Assembly (NCBI RefSeq): GCF_001039355.2
Contig: NW_019775885.1
Span: 19,656 to 80,598 of the forward strand
Source of the DNA: Lingula anatina
Lineage: Eukaryota > Brachiopoda > Lingulata > Lingulida > Lingulidae
Direction of reading: 5' to 3'
Length of the DNA stretch: 60,943 bases
The notes under the pieces are model-generated. The model was not told the origin of the DNA. It made no database searches and saw nothing but the letters and a program-made list of their open reading frames with translations. Numbering within the stretch: the first letter of the stretch is position 1; each line of letters opens with the position of its first letter. Made by a program: the position numbers and the translations under genes. Positions 11,587-22,900 of the stretch are shown piece by piece.

Positions 11587-13186
11587 AAGGCCGGTCGGAT
11601 GAAAGGGGGGGGGGGTACAAGTAAGTGAAAGAACTAATGCTTAAATACATACCATGATTATGCAGAAGTTGGTATTGCAACATATTAATTTGTTCTTGGT
11701 TCACTGCAACTCCTGAGAATGTAATGTGGTTCGCTTGTCTTGCTGTGATTTTAAAGAAGCCGTTCACACTTCCGTCGATGCTGTCATTTGTATCTAACTA
11801 TGAGATTAAAAGAAAATTCCGTAATTGCAACATGTTTCATTAGATCCGTCTCATTATTTAACTGCTGTATGAATAATGAAACCAAATATACTGACTGTCA
11901 ATGAAAACGCATCATTTATTTATCAAATAATATTTTAAGTTCCTTTGGCACATTAAGAAAATAACAGTTTTCGCGTAAAATATGACCCATTATTCAGCCA
12001 CACAATGTGAAATAAAGGTCAGAAAAGATCATTAAAAAAAGATCATTAAAATGCAAGGTCACGTGATCAAATATCTTTGGTTCCGCCCAGCCTCCAGCAT
12101 CCCCAGGGCGGCAGTCGCTTTTCACGTGTCACACGTGGCATCACAGAACTTTTTTGTCATGTGTCATACTGGATTTGGTGACTACCTTAAATAGGCTTTA
12201 ATTAATTAAAATTAATCACCATATATTGAACCTGATTAATTCACACCAATCAGGAAAAACACATAATTTTATTACAGCTGATCACAAAATCAGCTGATTA
12301 AAAAAATCACTGAAGCGGAAATTTTAAAAATCCGAGTGGTCAGCCCACTCTCTTTTGACCAAACAAGTGCATTTGTACTCGTCTATATGGTTGGAATCGA
12401 TTCTCGGTAAAAGTACAAGAGTACAAAAGTGCAAGAAAGTTTTCTGATGCGTTTTCATTGACTGTCAGTATACATATATCTTTATGTAGTAGCGTAACCA
12501 CAGGAAATAAATATTATAACCCAGCTCATTCTTGAGTTAAGCTAAATAAAGCTGAAAAGGAAAACAAATTAAGCACTAGCTGTTACCATAACACCGAAAA
12601 GTCAGATGGAAATCAGATGGAGAGCAGACAAATATGATTTTATATCAAATGTTAAGAGCCATACTTTTATAAGGTACCAGGCATCGTTTGACTCAAAGCG
12701 ACTTTGGTTGACCTTGATGATGACCATTGCTGCTATGTGCCAGGTAAGGAGCAGGCAAAGGCCAAACATGAAGAGATAAGGCATTAAACTTCCTCGTGTC
12801 CACCACCCAAACTAAAAGACAAACAAAGTGACAGCTTTATTTTATAAACCCTGTAGCCGAAAATAAACTATACACAGGGAGATAAAACACATTATCAGCT
12901 TCCCAACGATACCAATATCTCCAAAAGTAAAAATATGGAGATAGAACGTTATAATTCTCACCCGATGAGTTTATCTTATTTAACACAGTTTACATGTATA
13001 TTCAGGAACTAGACTGAAGTAAATCTAAATGGGTGGGTTGATATGTGTGTATGTGTACTTGTAAAATAACTTTCTATGAATACATTGTTAAGTCCAAACA
13101 TCAAAATTGTATTTGTCTTTTGCAAAAGGCTCTGCAGTTTTTTTGGTTTGCTATGGTTGAATATACTTGGCTGGTTTTATACATGC

Positions 13187-13217
<31 letters not shown>

Positions 13218-13520
13218 CTTCTTATATGGCGCCTTACATGCTACCTTGAGGCGCCTTACAATAATGAATAATATAACTAAAATCATTAAAATGACTACAA
13301 TATTTAAATCTAAAACACTCATTGGAAACCATTTCAAAATACACTACTAAAAACATTATTAAAATATATAAAAAATCTAAGAGATATAGACAGATTAAAA
13401 AATGTTACTGTAACATGTACATGGCTGACCAAGTATATATTACGTATGTAAGTAATTTATAATTGGACACGAATGATTTTACACATTTTAAGTATTTCAC
13501 AAGGTACAGTGTGTAGCAAA

Positions 13521-13551
<31 letters not shown>

Positions 13552-14797
13552 AAGTTTGGAGAACATACCGAATAGGAAATCTGGTACAGACAATGCATAG
13601 ATATGAAGTACAGTAATGCAAATATGCAGGTCTATAGAGGAGTGACTCTAAGGTCACTCATGCTTTTGTCAGTGGTGTTTTCTCTCAAAATACAGCATGT
13701 TTGACATCACCGACGAATCAGTAATCATTTTAAGCTTTGAAATAGATGCATTATGTAACTGCATTACTGCTTTCCCAGTGCACATTAACTAGTAAATCTA
13801 AATTGAAAGGAAGTGAGTTAACTTTTCTAGCTGTTCAGAGATTTGGGTAAATTCTACCTTCCCCTTCTTAAATGGGTCTGGGGTTGGCCACACCATAACA
13901 TGTTCAAACACGATGTCTTAAAACAAATTTCAATAAAACAGTTGGTTGCATAGGAATTCATTACTTACAAGAGTCACAGCTAAAGGGAAAGCGACTACGG
14001 CGTACCAAGTCATTTTGCCACAGCAACCGTCCATACACCCTTCGTCATTGGACCGCCCTCCCCAGGGCAGTATCTTGATAAAATTTGGTTTGGACTCATT
14101 ATTATCGGCCTTTGCGCGTCTGGCGTTGAAAACAGCGAAGTTGTGTTGATTGTATGGACTGGAAATTAACACATACAGGAACAACATTATCTATCTAAGT
14201 TTACAATCTAATAATAAATTATCAAAGTGATTAACATTAGTCATCTAAATTGAAAAAAAAATTCAACAGTAACAATTAAATAGTATTTCTTTTCGTGTTA
14301 CACACTTTAGTAGCACTTATATTATACTGTTTATCACGTAGAAAAGGTTGAATAAAAATGTAAATGTGATAACATACAAACGTAGACTACTATAAAATAA
14401 AACTCAGTTGCACAACAGTGTTACGGGCATTGGGACCGGTGTGACCTGCACTGGAATGGTAATCCGCAAGGAACCGTAGTCCGTTCCCCATTACATTGTA
14501 CAGGTGACATTCGCCCCATATACTGACCCCAATACTCATCCCAACCTAACCCGAACCAATCATATGAGACCCCAGACTTCGTAATTGTTGCAATTTGTTA
14601 GAAAAATCAATATGAGTTGTAATTTTTGGAGCGAAGTAATTCTCCTTTATGTGACATTTCCCAAGGCTAAAATCTTGTGGAGTATCAAATACAAACCCGG
14701 ATGCCAACGACACACTCTTTGATGTTTCCTCAATGTGAATACTGGTAGCAGTTGTAGCTCGTGTGTGAATTGCTGCTCCACCTGTTGGGTGCGCCAT
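11168..14797 (-). CDS. Tandem multipass membrane protein, copy C
   Basis: Five exons on the minus strand: 14697-14797 (ATG at 14797), 13969-14158, 12665-12811, 11653-11797 and 11168-11328 (TAA). Every exon has exactly the same length as in copy B (101, 190, 147, 145, 161 bp), and all phases agree, giving 247 residues. It is the closest relative of B: exon 2 again has ILPWGG and CMDGCCGKMTWYAV, exon 4 ITARQANHITFSGVAVNQEQ, exon 5 VSILYIGSLVLHGMYF. Substitutions are mostly conservative, so both copies look maintained as proteins. Its introns have gained two insertions that B lacks: an inverted-repeat transposon (11889-12470) and a TAA-headed element (about 13187-13435). Function unknown. Confidence 0.82.
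11549..11584. repeat. (GA)n microsatellite
   Basis: A GA run in intron 4 of copy C, at the position equivalent to 6500-6522 in copy B, followed by a short poly-G tract. Confidence 0.95.
11889..12470. mobile_element. Non-autonomous inverted-repeat transposon (TA target site)
   Basis: A 582-bp insertion in intron 3 of copy C. The ends are inverted repeats of about 26 bp (TACTGACTGTCAATGAAAAC at the left; its near reverse complement ends at 12470), flanked on both sides by TA. The matching intron of copy B continues across the site without the insertion, which is a natural empty site. It has no coding capacity. The TA duplication fits a Tc1/mariner-mobilised MITE. Confidence 0.8.
13187..13435. 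mobile_element. TAA-microsatellite-headed short insertion
   Basis: In intron 2 of copy C the sequence shared with copy B (TTGGCTGGTTTTATACATG) is interrupted by (TAA)n at about 13187-13217, followed by a GGCGCC-containing stretch (CTTATATGGCGCCTTACATG, then AGGCGCCTTACAATAAT), and homology to B resumes near 13440. The paired GGCGCC words and the trinucleotide head resemble short non-autonomous elements seen in marine invertebrates. The class is not certain. Confidence 0.5.
13519..13552. repeat. (AAAT)n microsatellite
   Basis: A tetranucleotide AAAT run in intron 2 of copy C. A similar run occurs at 34144-34171 in the Mesh-like gene. Confidence 0.95.
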
Positions 14798-15339
14798 GCT
14801 GGGTGTGGCAGTTAATTCCGACGAGGACGTGTCTGTTTGTCACGCTGTTAGTCACTAAATAACTTTAACTGCAACAGTCACTTTAAGCCCCCCGCAAAGA
14901 CAGCAATGGAGCAAGGGATGAACTAAATGAGTAATATTTATACAACATGACCCACTTTCGTTTCTGTCGCGTGTCTAACCTGCTGGTTAATCAACAGTAA
15001 AAGTAAACTTCTTGATAAAGAATCTTGATAAGGCAAGCGTTAAGATTTTACATTCTAGGGCTGCTGGGTTATACATCTATGTTCTTGATCAGAACCAATG
15101 CTTTTGAATGCACGCTGCTGATGTAGAACAAAACGTGGTTCTTTTTTGTTTACAGTGCCTGAATAACAGCCGTTATCAGTGGGTAGGTACATGTAGGAAA
15201 TGTATGTAGGACAAATATATCTATTCAATATATCAAATGGATGTGGGCTGAAACATGGGGACTTAAAAGAAGTCAGAGGATGAATCGATTAAACTTATTA
15301 TGAATGAATAGTGCTTGAATTTTCAACTCAAATAAGTAA

Positions 15340-15600
15340 GAATTGACCAAAAAAACTCATATATGGAAATTACAGAACTGATAAAACTTTTTAAATTGTA
15401 CTTGAATGCAGTTGTTGTTAAGCAGAAGACAACACAAGGACCACCTTGTCGAATCTGCTGCAATGAATGAAGTTTCACCTCTGCCAATGGCTGATGTAAA
15501 CCATTTCTTTCATCCGTATGAGGCATGTATTATATTAACTCATCAGATTATGGTTACTCTGCTGAATTGTATTTCTAGTAGAAACACAATTCAGCAGAGT
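15340..15600 (-). repeat. Upstream flank repeat, unit 3 (inverted)
   Basis: Just before it, 15320-15340 still matches the flanks of A and B in the same orientation (CAACTCAAATAAGTAAG). From here the sequence is the reverse complement of the A/B flank (CAGAACTGATAAAACTTTTT, CTGCAATGAATGAAGT, ATTATGGTTAC). So only this portion is flipped. It ends in a hairpin. Confidence 0.65.
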
Positions 15601-15602
15601 AA
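15554..15602. repeat. Perfect 17-bp stem hairpin
   Basis: TTACTCTGCTGAATTGT at 15554-15570 is followed, after a 15-base loop, by its exact reverse complement at 15586-15602. It sits at the edge of the inverted flank repeat, at what would be the inversion junction. Confidence 0.85.
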
Positions 15603-16860
15603 ACAAAATCTGTAACACGTCAGGGTAAATATTCACGCAAATTATATGTATTAATATTTCAACCTGTAGATCGTAATGAATGACGTTTGAAACCCATGCA
15701 TGTTCATTGTTTGGCAAGCAGAACTTAAAAAAAAAACTCAAAAACACGTTTTTTTAACAAAAACATTTTAAAGGAAATTTATCTTTCTATGTAATACACT
15801 GAGATCACTTCAACATCATGCTGAATATTAATGTTATGATAATTGTATGAATCAAACCCAAGAGAAACCGTCTTCAATTTTCTGTTTAATATCATCATCA
15901 TAAACAAACATATTTAATTGTTCTTATGGACAATTTTGTCTGCTTATCAAATAACACTTATCGAATTAAGTGAATAAACGTTGACTACATGGAGAGGAAC
16001 GCAGAATCCTACGATGTACTTAGAGGAGGTTTCAAATTAATGTGACCGGGGTAGGGGGGTTAAGAGAATAATTTTATGATAATAAATGATTAACGCAACC
16101 AGCTTGTTCATGCAAGAAAGGAGCTCTGTTCCACAGCAGCGCATCCAGACATTAGTTATCTCAATAAGGAGGCGTTGTGAAGCATATGTGGTTTGTAGAG
16201 GTAGACACACACAATACGAAATATACAGTAGCTGTGAATTCATTTTTGGCCAGTATTATGCATGGTAATTAATATTTTAAGGTTATTAAACAAAAGACGT
16301 TCTTTATAACTTCTACTTTTCCAAGTGCTCATTACTTCTTTCGAGAAATATTTTAAAGATGTCATAAAACATATCCAGAATATCCAGGCAAGGCAGGATT
16401 GTACATAGCTTTTATTAAACATATATCAATTAACTCTAGAATCCACTCATAAATAGATTAATAGATGGAAAAATTAAGATAAATATGATATATGAAATAG
16501 AATTAAATGCTTAACAATAAAGGTCAACACAGTAATCATCATGTAAGCCAGTAGATCCTGGTAAACTACGTCAGAAATTGCAACCTGGTACATTCTCAAT
16601 CTTTGGCAAGCAGAAGATTATGCAGAACCACATTAATTTTACGAAATCATTATAATGACAAAATCTCTCTTTGCATTCAACATACGTAGTTTTTCAGACA
16701 ATACAGGTAATCTCTCTGGGCGTTATGTTTCGGGGAAAAGTAAATCCCTAATATCGCCTCACAGTACCAAGAAGAAAAACGAGGTCACCACCCCTTATAA
16801 GGGACGGAAAATGTCGCGAAGTGTGCAACAAATATTGCAAAGATTACAGTAAACATGTGA
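15600..16860 (+). repeat. Segmental duplicate of 24330-25470
   Basis: Blocks match the 24.3-25.5 kb region in the same orientation but partly different order: about 15610-15790 with 24330-24510, 15850-16440 with 24897-25460, and 16720-16860 with 24590-24700. Shared words include GAAACCGTCTTCAATTTTCT, TTTAATTGTTCTTATGG and GCAACCAGCTTG. No coding content is evident. Confidence 0.7.
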
Positions 16861-17118
16861 TTGTTAAAATCGTTTATATATGTGTTTCAATAATTATATT
16901 AAGTGTTTATCTTGATAAATTCTCAGTTCGACCAAGGATGTCGAAGAGAAGGCCATATGAAACATGAGTGGTTTCTAGAGGCGGGCACACGCGATGCTGA
17001 AAATAGTTGTGGATTCAATTTAAACCCATGTAATGGTTGATATTTATAGTTTCAGGTTTAAAGTCATTGGAAAAAAATCGTTAAGTGTAAATTTTTGTTT
17101 ATTTAAGCGCCATTTCTG

Positions 17119-17505
17119 TTTTGATGAAACCACACAGCGTTAGGTTAACTTAAAGTTAATCCTGATGAATCCTCGCTGTAGTAGGTTAATCTTAAGTCCA
17201 TCCTGATGAAACCACTTAGCAGTGGGTTAATTTTAAGTCAATCCTGATGAAACCACACAGCAGTAGGTTAATCTTCAGTCAATCATGATGAAACCACACA
17301 GCAGTAGGTTAATCTTATTTTAAGTCAATCTTGATGAAACCACACAGCAGTAGGTTCATCTTAAGTCAATCCTGATGAAACCACACAGCAGTAGGTTCAT
17401 CTTAAGTCAATCCTGATGAAACCACACAGCAGTAAGTTGAAATTCAATCAGTCCTGATGTAGCCATACAGTAGTAGATTAAACCTAAGTAAACCCTGATG
17501 AATTT
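17119..17505. repeat. 41-bp minisatellite, about nine units
   Basis: A tandem array of a ~41-bp unit built around GATGAAACCACACAGCAGTA, then GGTTAATCTTAAGTCAATCC. Inner units are nearly identical and outer ones diverge, which is the normal pattern of minisatellite homogenisation. Units abut without spacers, so it is not CRISPR-like. Confidence 0.9.
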
Positions 17506-19317
17506 GACAAAAACTTAGGGATAACAAAAACTTTATGATATGAAAATTTTGGGAGCATTACAGTAAGCAAGACTTGTTTAGGTGAGTCTTTAACACAAAA
17601 TGAATGATTATGAAGGCTTATAAAGCGAATTATAAAATAATGCTGTCTTGTTTTCTTATTTATTATTTTAAGTATTTTGTGACGAAAAATCTGATGTAAA
17701 GAAATATCTTTTTAGAGGGAACTGGAATGCAATTTCAAATCCACCATACATGTACATTTTATTTTCAAAATGCACAAGAGCTAGGATTTCATACCAAAAT
17801 GAAAATATGTTTACCAATCACATATCATCAATCTTAAATGAGTTTTTATCGGCAGGGACTTTTTACATGCCTGTTTACATGCTTTGTTTGTATTTTAAAA
17901 TTCTGTAATTTGCCCATTTAGTGTTTTGAAAACAAAAAAACATTATTTTATACCTGAATATCTGTTGTATAAGTGTAATATAGCAGTAGGGCGAATATTG
18001 CCTGATGAATACGAGATGGTCTAACGTCGAACGCGTCGATGATGACCGCACCGCTTTGTTTTGACTCTAATACTAGTAGTACTTCAAGCACACGTCAAAA
18101 TCTGGAATACACAATCGACAATCTGCACTTAGTGGTTTTGGACAGTACAGTATGTTGGTATCTAACTGCTTCCTGCAAAGAACATCTGAGGTTATCTCTT
18201 TGATATCATAGAAGGGATATGATAAAAATGGTAAAATCTTGACTATGTTATACCGATATCAACTATGGTCTGGACTGGTTTATAACTGAGTCAAAGCTCT
18301 GACTGATCATTAAGTCGAGTGAGTACTCAGTGTACATAACGTTTTAGTAGTAGTGTTCTTTAAAAGTTTTATCCACCTCATGACGATGGATTTATACTCA
18401 AGGTATGCTTTTTAAGAAAGTTGAAGGGTTTTACATCGAATGAAATTATTTTATCGAACTACTACAGGTGCATAACTGAGTCTTTTCACATTTGCAATCA
18501 CAGTGTGGTACAGACGTCCAATGGAGAAGACCGCAAGTGTTTAGATGTGGTGACAAATACTTGTAGCACAACCAATGGTTTTGATCTCCCGTCTCTCCAT
18601 TTATACAGAAAGATTAGAAGCAAAAACAGGAAAAATAATGTCTGACTGTACCCATCCTGCGCACGCTCTTTTAAATTTCTCACCGAGTAACTGTAGACAT
18701 TTAAGTTTTAAAGGATTTAAAAGGTTTTTACAGTTTTAACCCCTCTGCTGTCTCTCATTTAAAAAAAAAAGAAAAAAAAAACTATATCTTAGAAACAAAA
18801 TCGTTATCTTATACTTTATTCACTTTACCTAAATAGCAATCCAATGTCCGTTATGTGTGAATTTTAATTTAAATTTCAACGGCTTAATAAACTCTTACCC
18901 TTTCTTATCGTATCTAACTGTCATATGACATGCTGTATGGTACAAGGGAAAGCATCGGTGATGGCGACATTGTGCAAAAGACTACTTAGAAAAGACGTGC
19001 ATGTTGAGTGAATATCTATAAGAGTATCTGCAAAAGTTAACATGAGCACTCTGTGCCCCTCGCAGAGGAAGGATTATCTCTCTGTATGTCGTATTACAGA
19101 AATATGGACGGCATTTAATATACCGATACAGCTATTTTGTGCAATGAAATACTCGCTTTTCAAACTCTCTTAAGATATGGAATAGAAAATAATTGTACCA
19201 GCGACTTTCTCTTCTGACATATTATTAAGTACATGTAGAAATCGTTGTCACCCACCATAATCCAACCACCATATGCGGTGTTCAATATTCAGTAATCATT
19301 TCAAATGACAAGTGTCG

Positions 19318-19956
19318 TTACATTATAGATATCTCCCAAACAAAGACACTCCCGGCAACAGTAAACGCAATGTGTGCCAGTGAAGAAGTACTGCTAAGCA
19401 GACCCCCGCTGGTGGAGGAGGGCGGGTTGCTAGTCTTGACGTCGTGCATTTCTGGCGAAGGTTTGCCTAATTGAGTAGTACCTGTACTTCCGTCAGATGC
19501 GCAGGAGTCCTTAACCAAACCCAACACGGTTACCAGGTATACCTTGCCTTCAAAGGTGATTCGTTCGTTTCTGGCCTTCAGCTTCTCCGAGAAGTCGTCT
19601 AGGAACGAGGCAAACATCCGAAAACCTTCACGATAACTGTGGATCGCCTTCGTTAATCTGATCTTAAAGGAGGAGACGGAGACTACTCTTGGACTTGTTG
19701 CATTTTGACCTACCTCTCTACACAGCCCATGGAGGCCTGACAATTTCCACACCCCTTTACTGGCAGTTTTGAAAATGTTGAGATGGAAGAGATAACCTAG
19801 GTATACGCCACAAATGCCTTTAGATGCAGTGGCGTTCAAATCGTTTTTCGGGACCAACGCAAAATGAATGGGAAAATCAATGTTGAACAGGTATCGTATT
19901 GGAGTAAAACACTGGTCCTCTGTGTCTTCACAAGGTAACTGGAAAGTGGAATTTAT

Positions 19957-19999
<43 letters not shown>

Positions 20000-22900
20000 T
20001 TTCTTCGTGGAATAAGGTAGGACGCCCTCAAACTGTTTGTAATAATGTGTTTTCATATCTCTATCGACAGATGGATTAAGCAATTCAATCTTCAGACACG
20101 GCACATGGCACATGGCACGGCATGACACGGCACATGGTTTATTGAGGTAATTAAAAGTGACAAAGTGCCAAAGTGCAAATCAGTATGAAACTGTTTCTAT
20201 ATGTTTTTGTTGGAAACAACGTGCACTTTCTGATGCTGATTAGGTGTTTTTGTTATTGCTGTATATTGTTTGTTTTTTGTTTGTATATATGATTCACACT
20301 ATTACCAAAATCATGTCATGCAAGATGAAACGATATTTACATCCGTATTCTGTCTCTGAGATGAAAATAGATTATCACATTACATATTTACAAAGCAATA
20401 TCTCTACAACTCACTTGTGCCTGGCCTATGGAGTCCTCACACGGTTTTTCATATTGCACCCCAGTCGTGTCGAGCAAGACGGAATATCCCAGTGAATCGA
20501 ATGATCGAGATCTTTCTAGAGAAATGAAAGAAACAATTTCTGTTATTTTTGTATTGATACACAGGTTCTCAAGGGTTTTGCAAATCGTGTGAGATTTTTT
20601 TTGCGGATTNNNNNNNNNNNNNNNNNNNNNNNNNNNNNNNNNNNNNNNNNNNNNNNNNNNNNNNNNNNNNNNNNNNNNNNNNNNNNNNNNNNNNNNNNNN
20701 NNNNNNNNNNNNNNNNNNNNNNNNNNNNNNNNNNNNNNNNNNNNNNNNNNNNNNNNNNNNNNNNNNNNNNNNNNNNNNNNNNNNNNNNNNNNNNNNNNNN
20801 NNNNNNNNNNNNNNNNNNNNNNNNNNNNNNNNNNNNNNNNNNNNNNNNNNNNNNNNNNNNNNNNNNNNNNNNNNNNNNNNNNNNNNNNNNNNNNNNNNNN
20901 NNNNNNNNNNNNNNNNNNNNNNNNNNNNNNNNNNNNNNNNNNNNNNNNNNNNNNNNNNNNNNNNNNNNNNNNNNNNNNNNNNNNNNNNNNNNNNNNNNNN
21001 NNNNNNNNNNNNNNNNNNNNNNNNNNNNNNNNNNNNNNNNNNNNNNNNNNNNNNNNNNNNNNNNNNNNNNNNNNNNNNNNNNNNNNNNNNNNNNNNNNNN
21101 NNNNNNNNNNNNNNNNNNNNNNNNNNNNNNNNNNNNNNNNNNNNNNNNNNNNNNNNNNNNNNNNNNNNNNNNNNNNNNNNNNNNNNNNNNNNNNNNNNNN
21201 NNNNNNNNNNNNNNNNNNNNNNNNNNNNNNNNNNNNNNNNNNNNNNNNNNNNNNNNNNNNNNNNNNNNNNNNNNNNNNNNNNNNNNNNNNNNNNNNNNNN
21301 NNNNNNNNNNNNNNNGGAATTATAAAATAAAGCTATGCGGAGGAAATGTGGAAGGTTTTGTAATGTTTTGCTTATAATTTACTTTTTGTCAATAGATAGA
21401 TATACTTAACCGCCTTATATGGAAAATATTTGCTGTTATTGGATCAGTTAATTTTTCTTTAGCTTTTGAAAAATAAAACTTTATTTGTTTATAGGATGGA
21501 TGGTAATGACAAAATCAATGAAGATTTTTATTGTCATGGAAATGACAAAGTGTGAGCAAGTCTTGACGATAATCAGTGGAGGCTTCACACGATACTGATG
21601 CTGTGCAACCTCAAGACTTTATTTTAACTGTATCCTACGAAATGTATGCCTAAAATGAAGATCATTGTCAGCACTTGTTAAAACTGCCGACTTCAAACTT
21701 TTTCACTCAATTAGCATCATCTGTGAAAGTGAAATTTGACCCACATTCATTAATGTCGCTGTAATTCCTGCAGAATTTCTTTCCTGGTAAAGTTTCAACA
21801 AGGAAGTAAAGCTGTCAAATGTACAGACAGAAAGCATTACTTGAATAATGAGAATGAGAATGTTTAAATGCCTAAGAATAGAATCTGACGAAAAAACATT
21901 TTTATAAAAAAATGGCATATCTTTATCAAAATTGAACCGATCAAGCTTATTTTCAAAATCCATCTGTATATTAGTCCCATCAATCTGTCTGGCAAGTTTT
22001 ACAACAAAACATGACACGGTTTTCTATATGTCAGTGGATAAAATATGCAGCAAAAAGTGAAAGAACAGCATAACTGTTATAAAAATGATCCGATCCAGCT
22101 GTTTTTTAACTCGACCTGTATTTTGGTAAGATTGCTCCTATGGGTTTCAAGACAATAGGCCTATCGGTTTTACTTGAAATGTGTTATGGGTGTTGCACAT
22201 ATGCTGAAAAAGCGGAAAAAACATAACTTTTAAAAATTAATGTCCCGTTCATGCTAATTTTCAAACTCGACCTGTATTTTATGAGTATTCATCAGTTCTA
22301 TCAGTTTAAAGACAAAAGGTAAAATGGTTTTCCACTTAACGTGTTATTGGTGGAAGTGCAGGGTGACGGCGACGACGGCGACGACAGACGCAATATGTAC
22401 GGACATGGCTGTGTCTGTACATAAAATGTACGAATGGTGGATGCATTACATGTACGTAATAATCTTTGGGCGAGAAACTATTAATTATATCATCAGGAAA
22501 CAAACTGAATAAAAGAACTGGGCTTCCCACGGTGAGCCTTTATAAAGTGACGCAGGCAGCAAGACACGTAAACACGTAACTTAGACGCAATCAGTTGAAT
22601 ACAAACCCTTTCTATGATTAAAGTTATAGCTTTAAAGGAGCGGCTCACTCTTAATACCACTGCCTGTCTATTACTTTTATTTTGATTTCCATTGGATTTA
22701 ATTTTATTATTTTGAATTTTATTTACTTTTCAATAATTAACTTCGTCACATATACATCCGCCAAAATAACTTACTAGTACTCATTTTTTCATTATTTGAA
22801 GCACGTGCGTTTACACTTCTTACTTTTTCGACAAAAACTGGAACTTACCTGAGTCAGAACAGGGTGTAATGTCCAGCTCAAAACCCTTTGGCAGTCTACA

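Larger units (their letters stand above)
14798..19317. other. Repeat-rich spacer upstream of copy C
   Basis: No gene is supported. From left to right it has the 5' flank of copy C with a candidate TATA word at 14935-14942, the inverted flank repeat and hairpin (15340-15602), a segmental duplicate of 24330-25470 (15600-16860), the 41-bp minisatellite (17119-17505), and about 1.8 kb of AT-rich sequence in which I see nothing. Confidence 0.6.

Noticed and set aside
16655-16852. 65-codon frame
   Set aside because: It sits in the segmental duplicate whose partner at 24.6 kb does not keep the frame.
17119-17505. Possible CRISPR-like array
   Set aside because: Units abut with no unique spacers, and the genome is eukaryotic; it is a minisatellite.
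20589-21377. 262-codon open frame
   Set aside because: It is almost wholly the run of N; no real sequence supports it.
21703-22017. 104-codon minus-strand frame
   Set aside because: It overlaps a degenerate repeated sequence and shows no domain or splice fit with the somatomedin-B-like gene.
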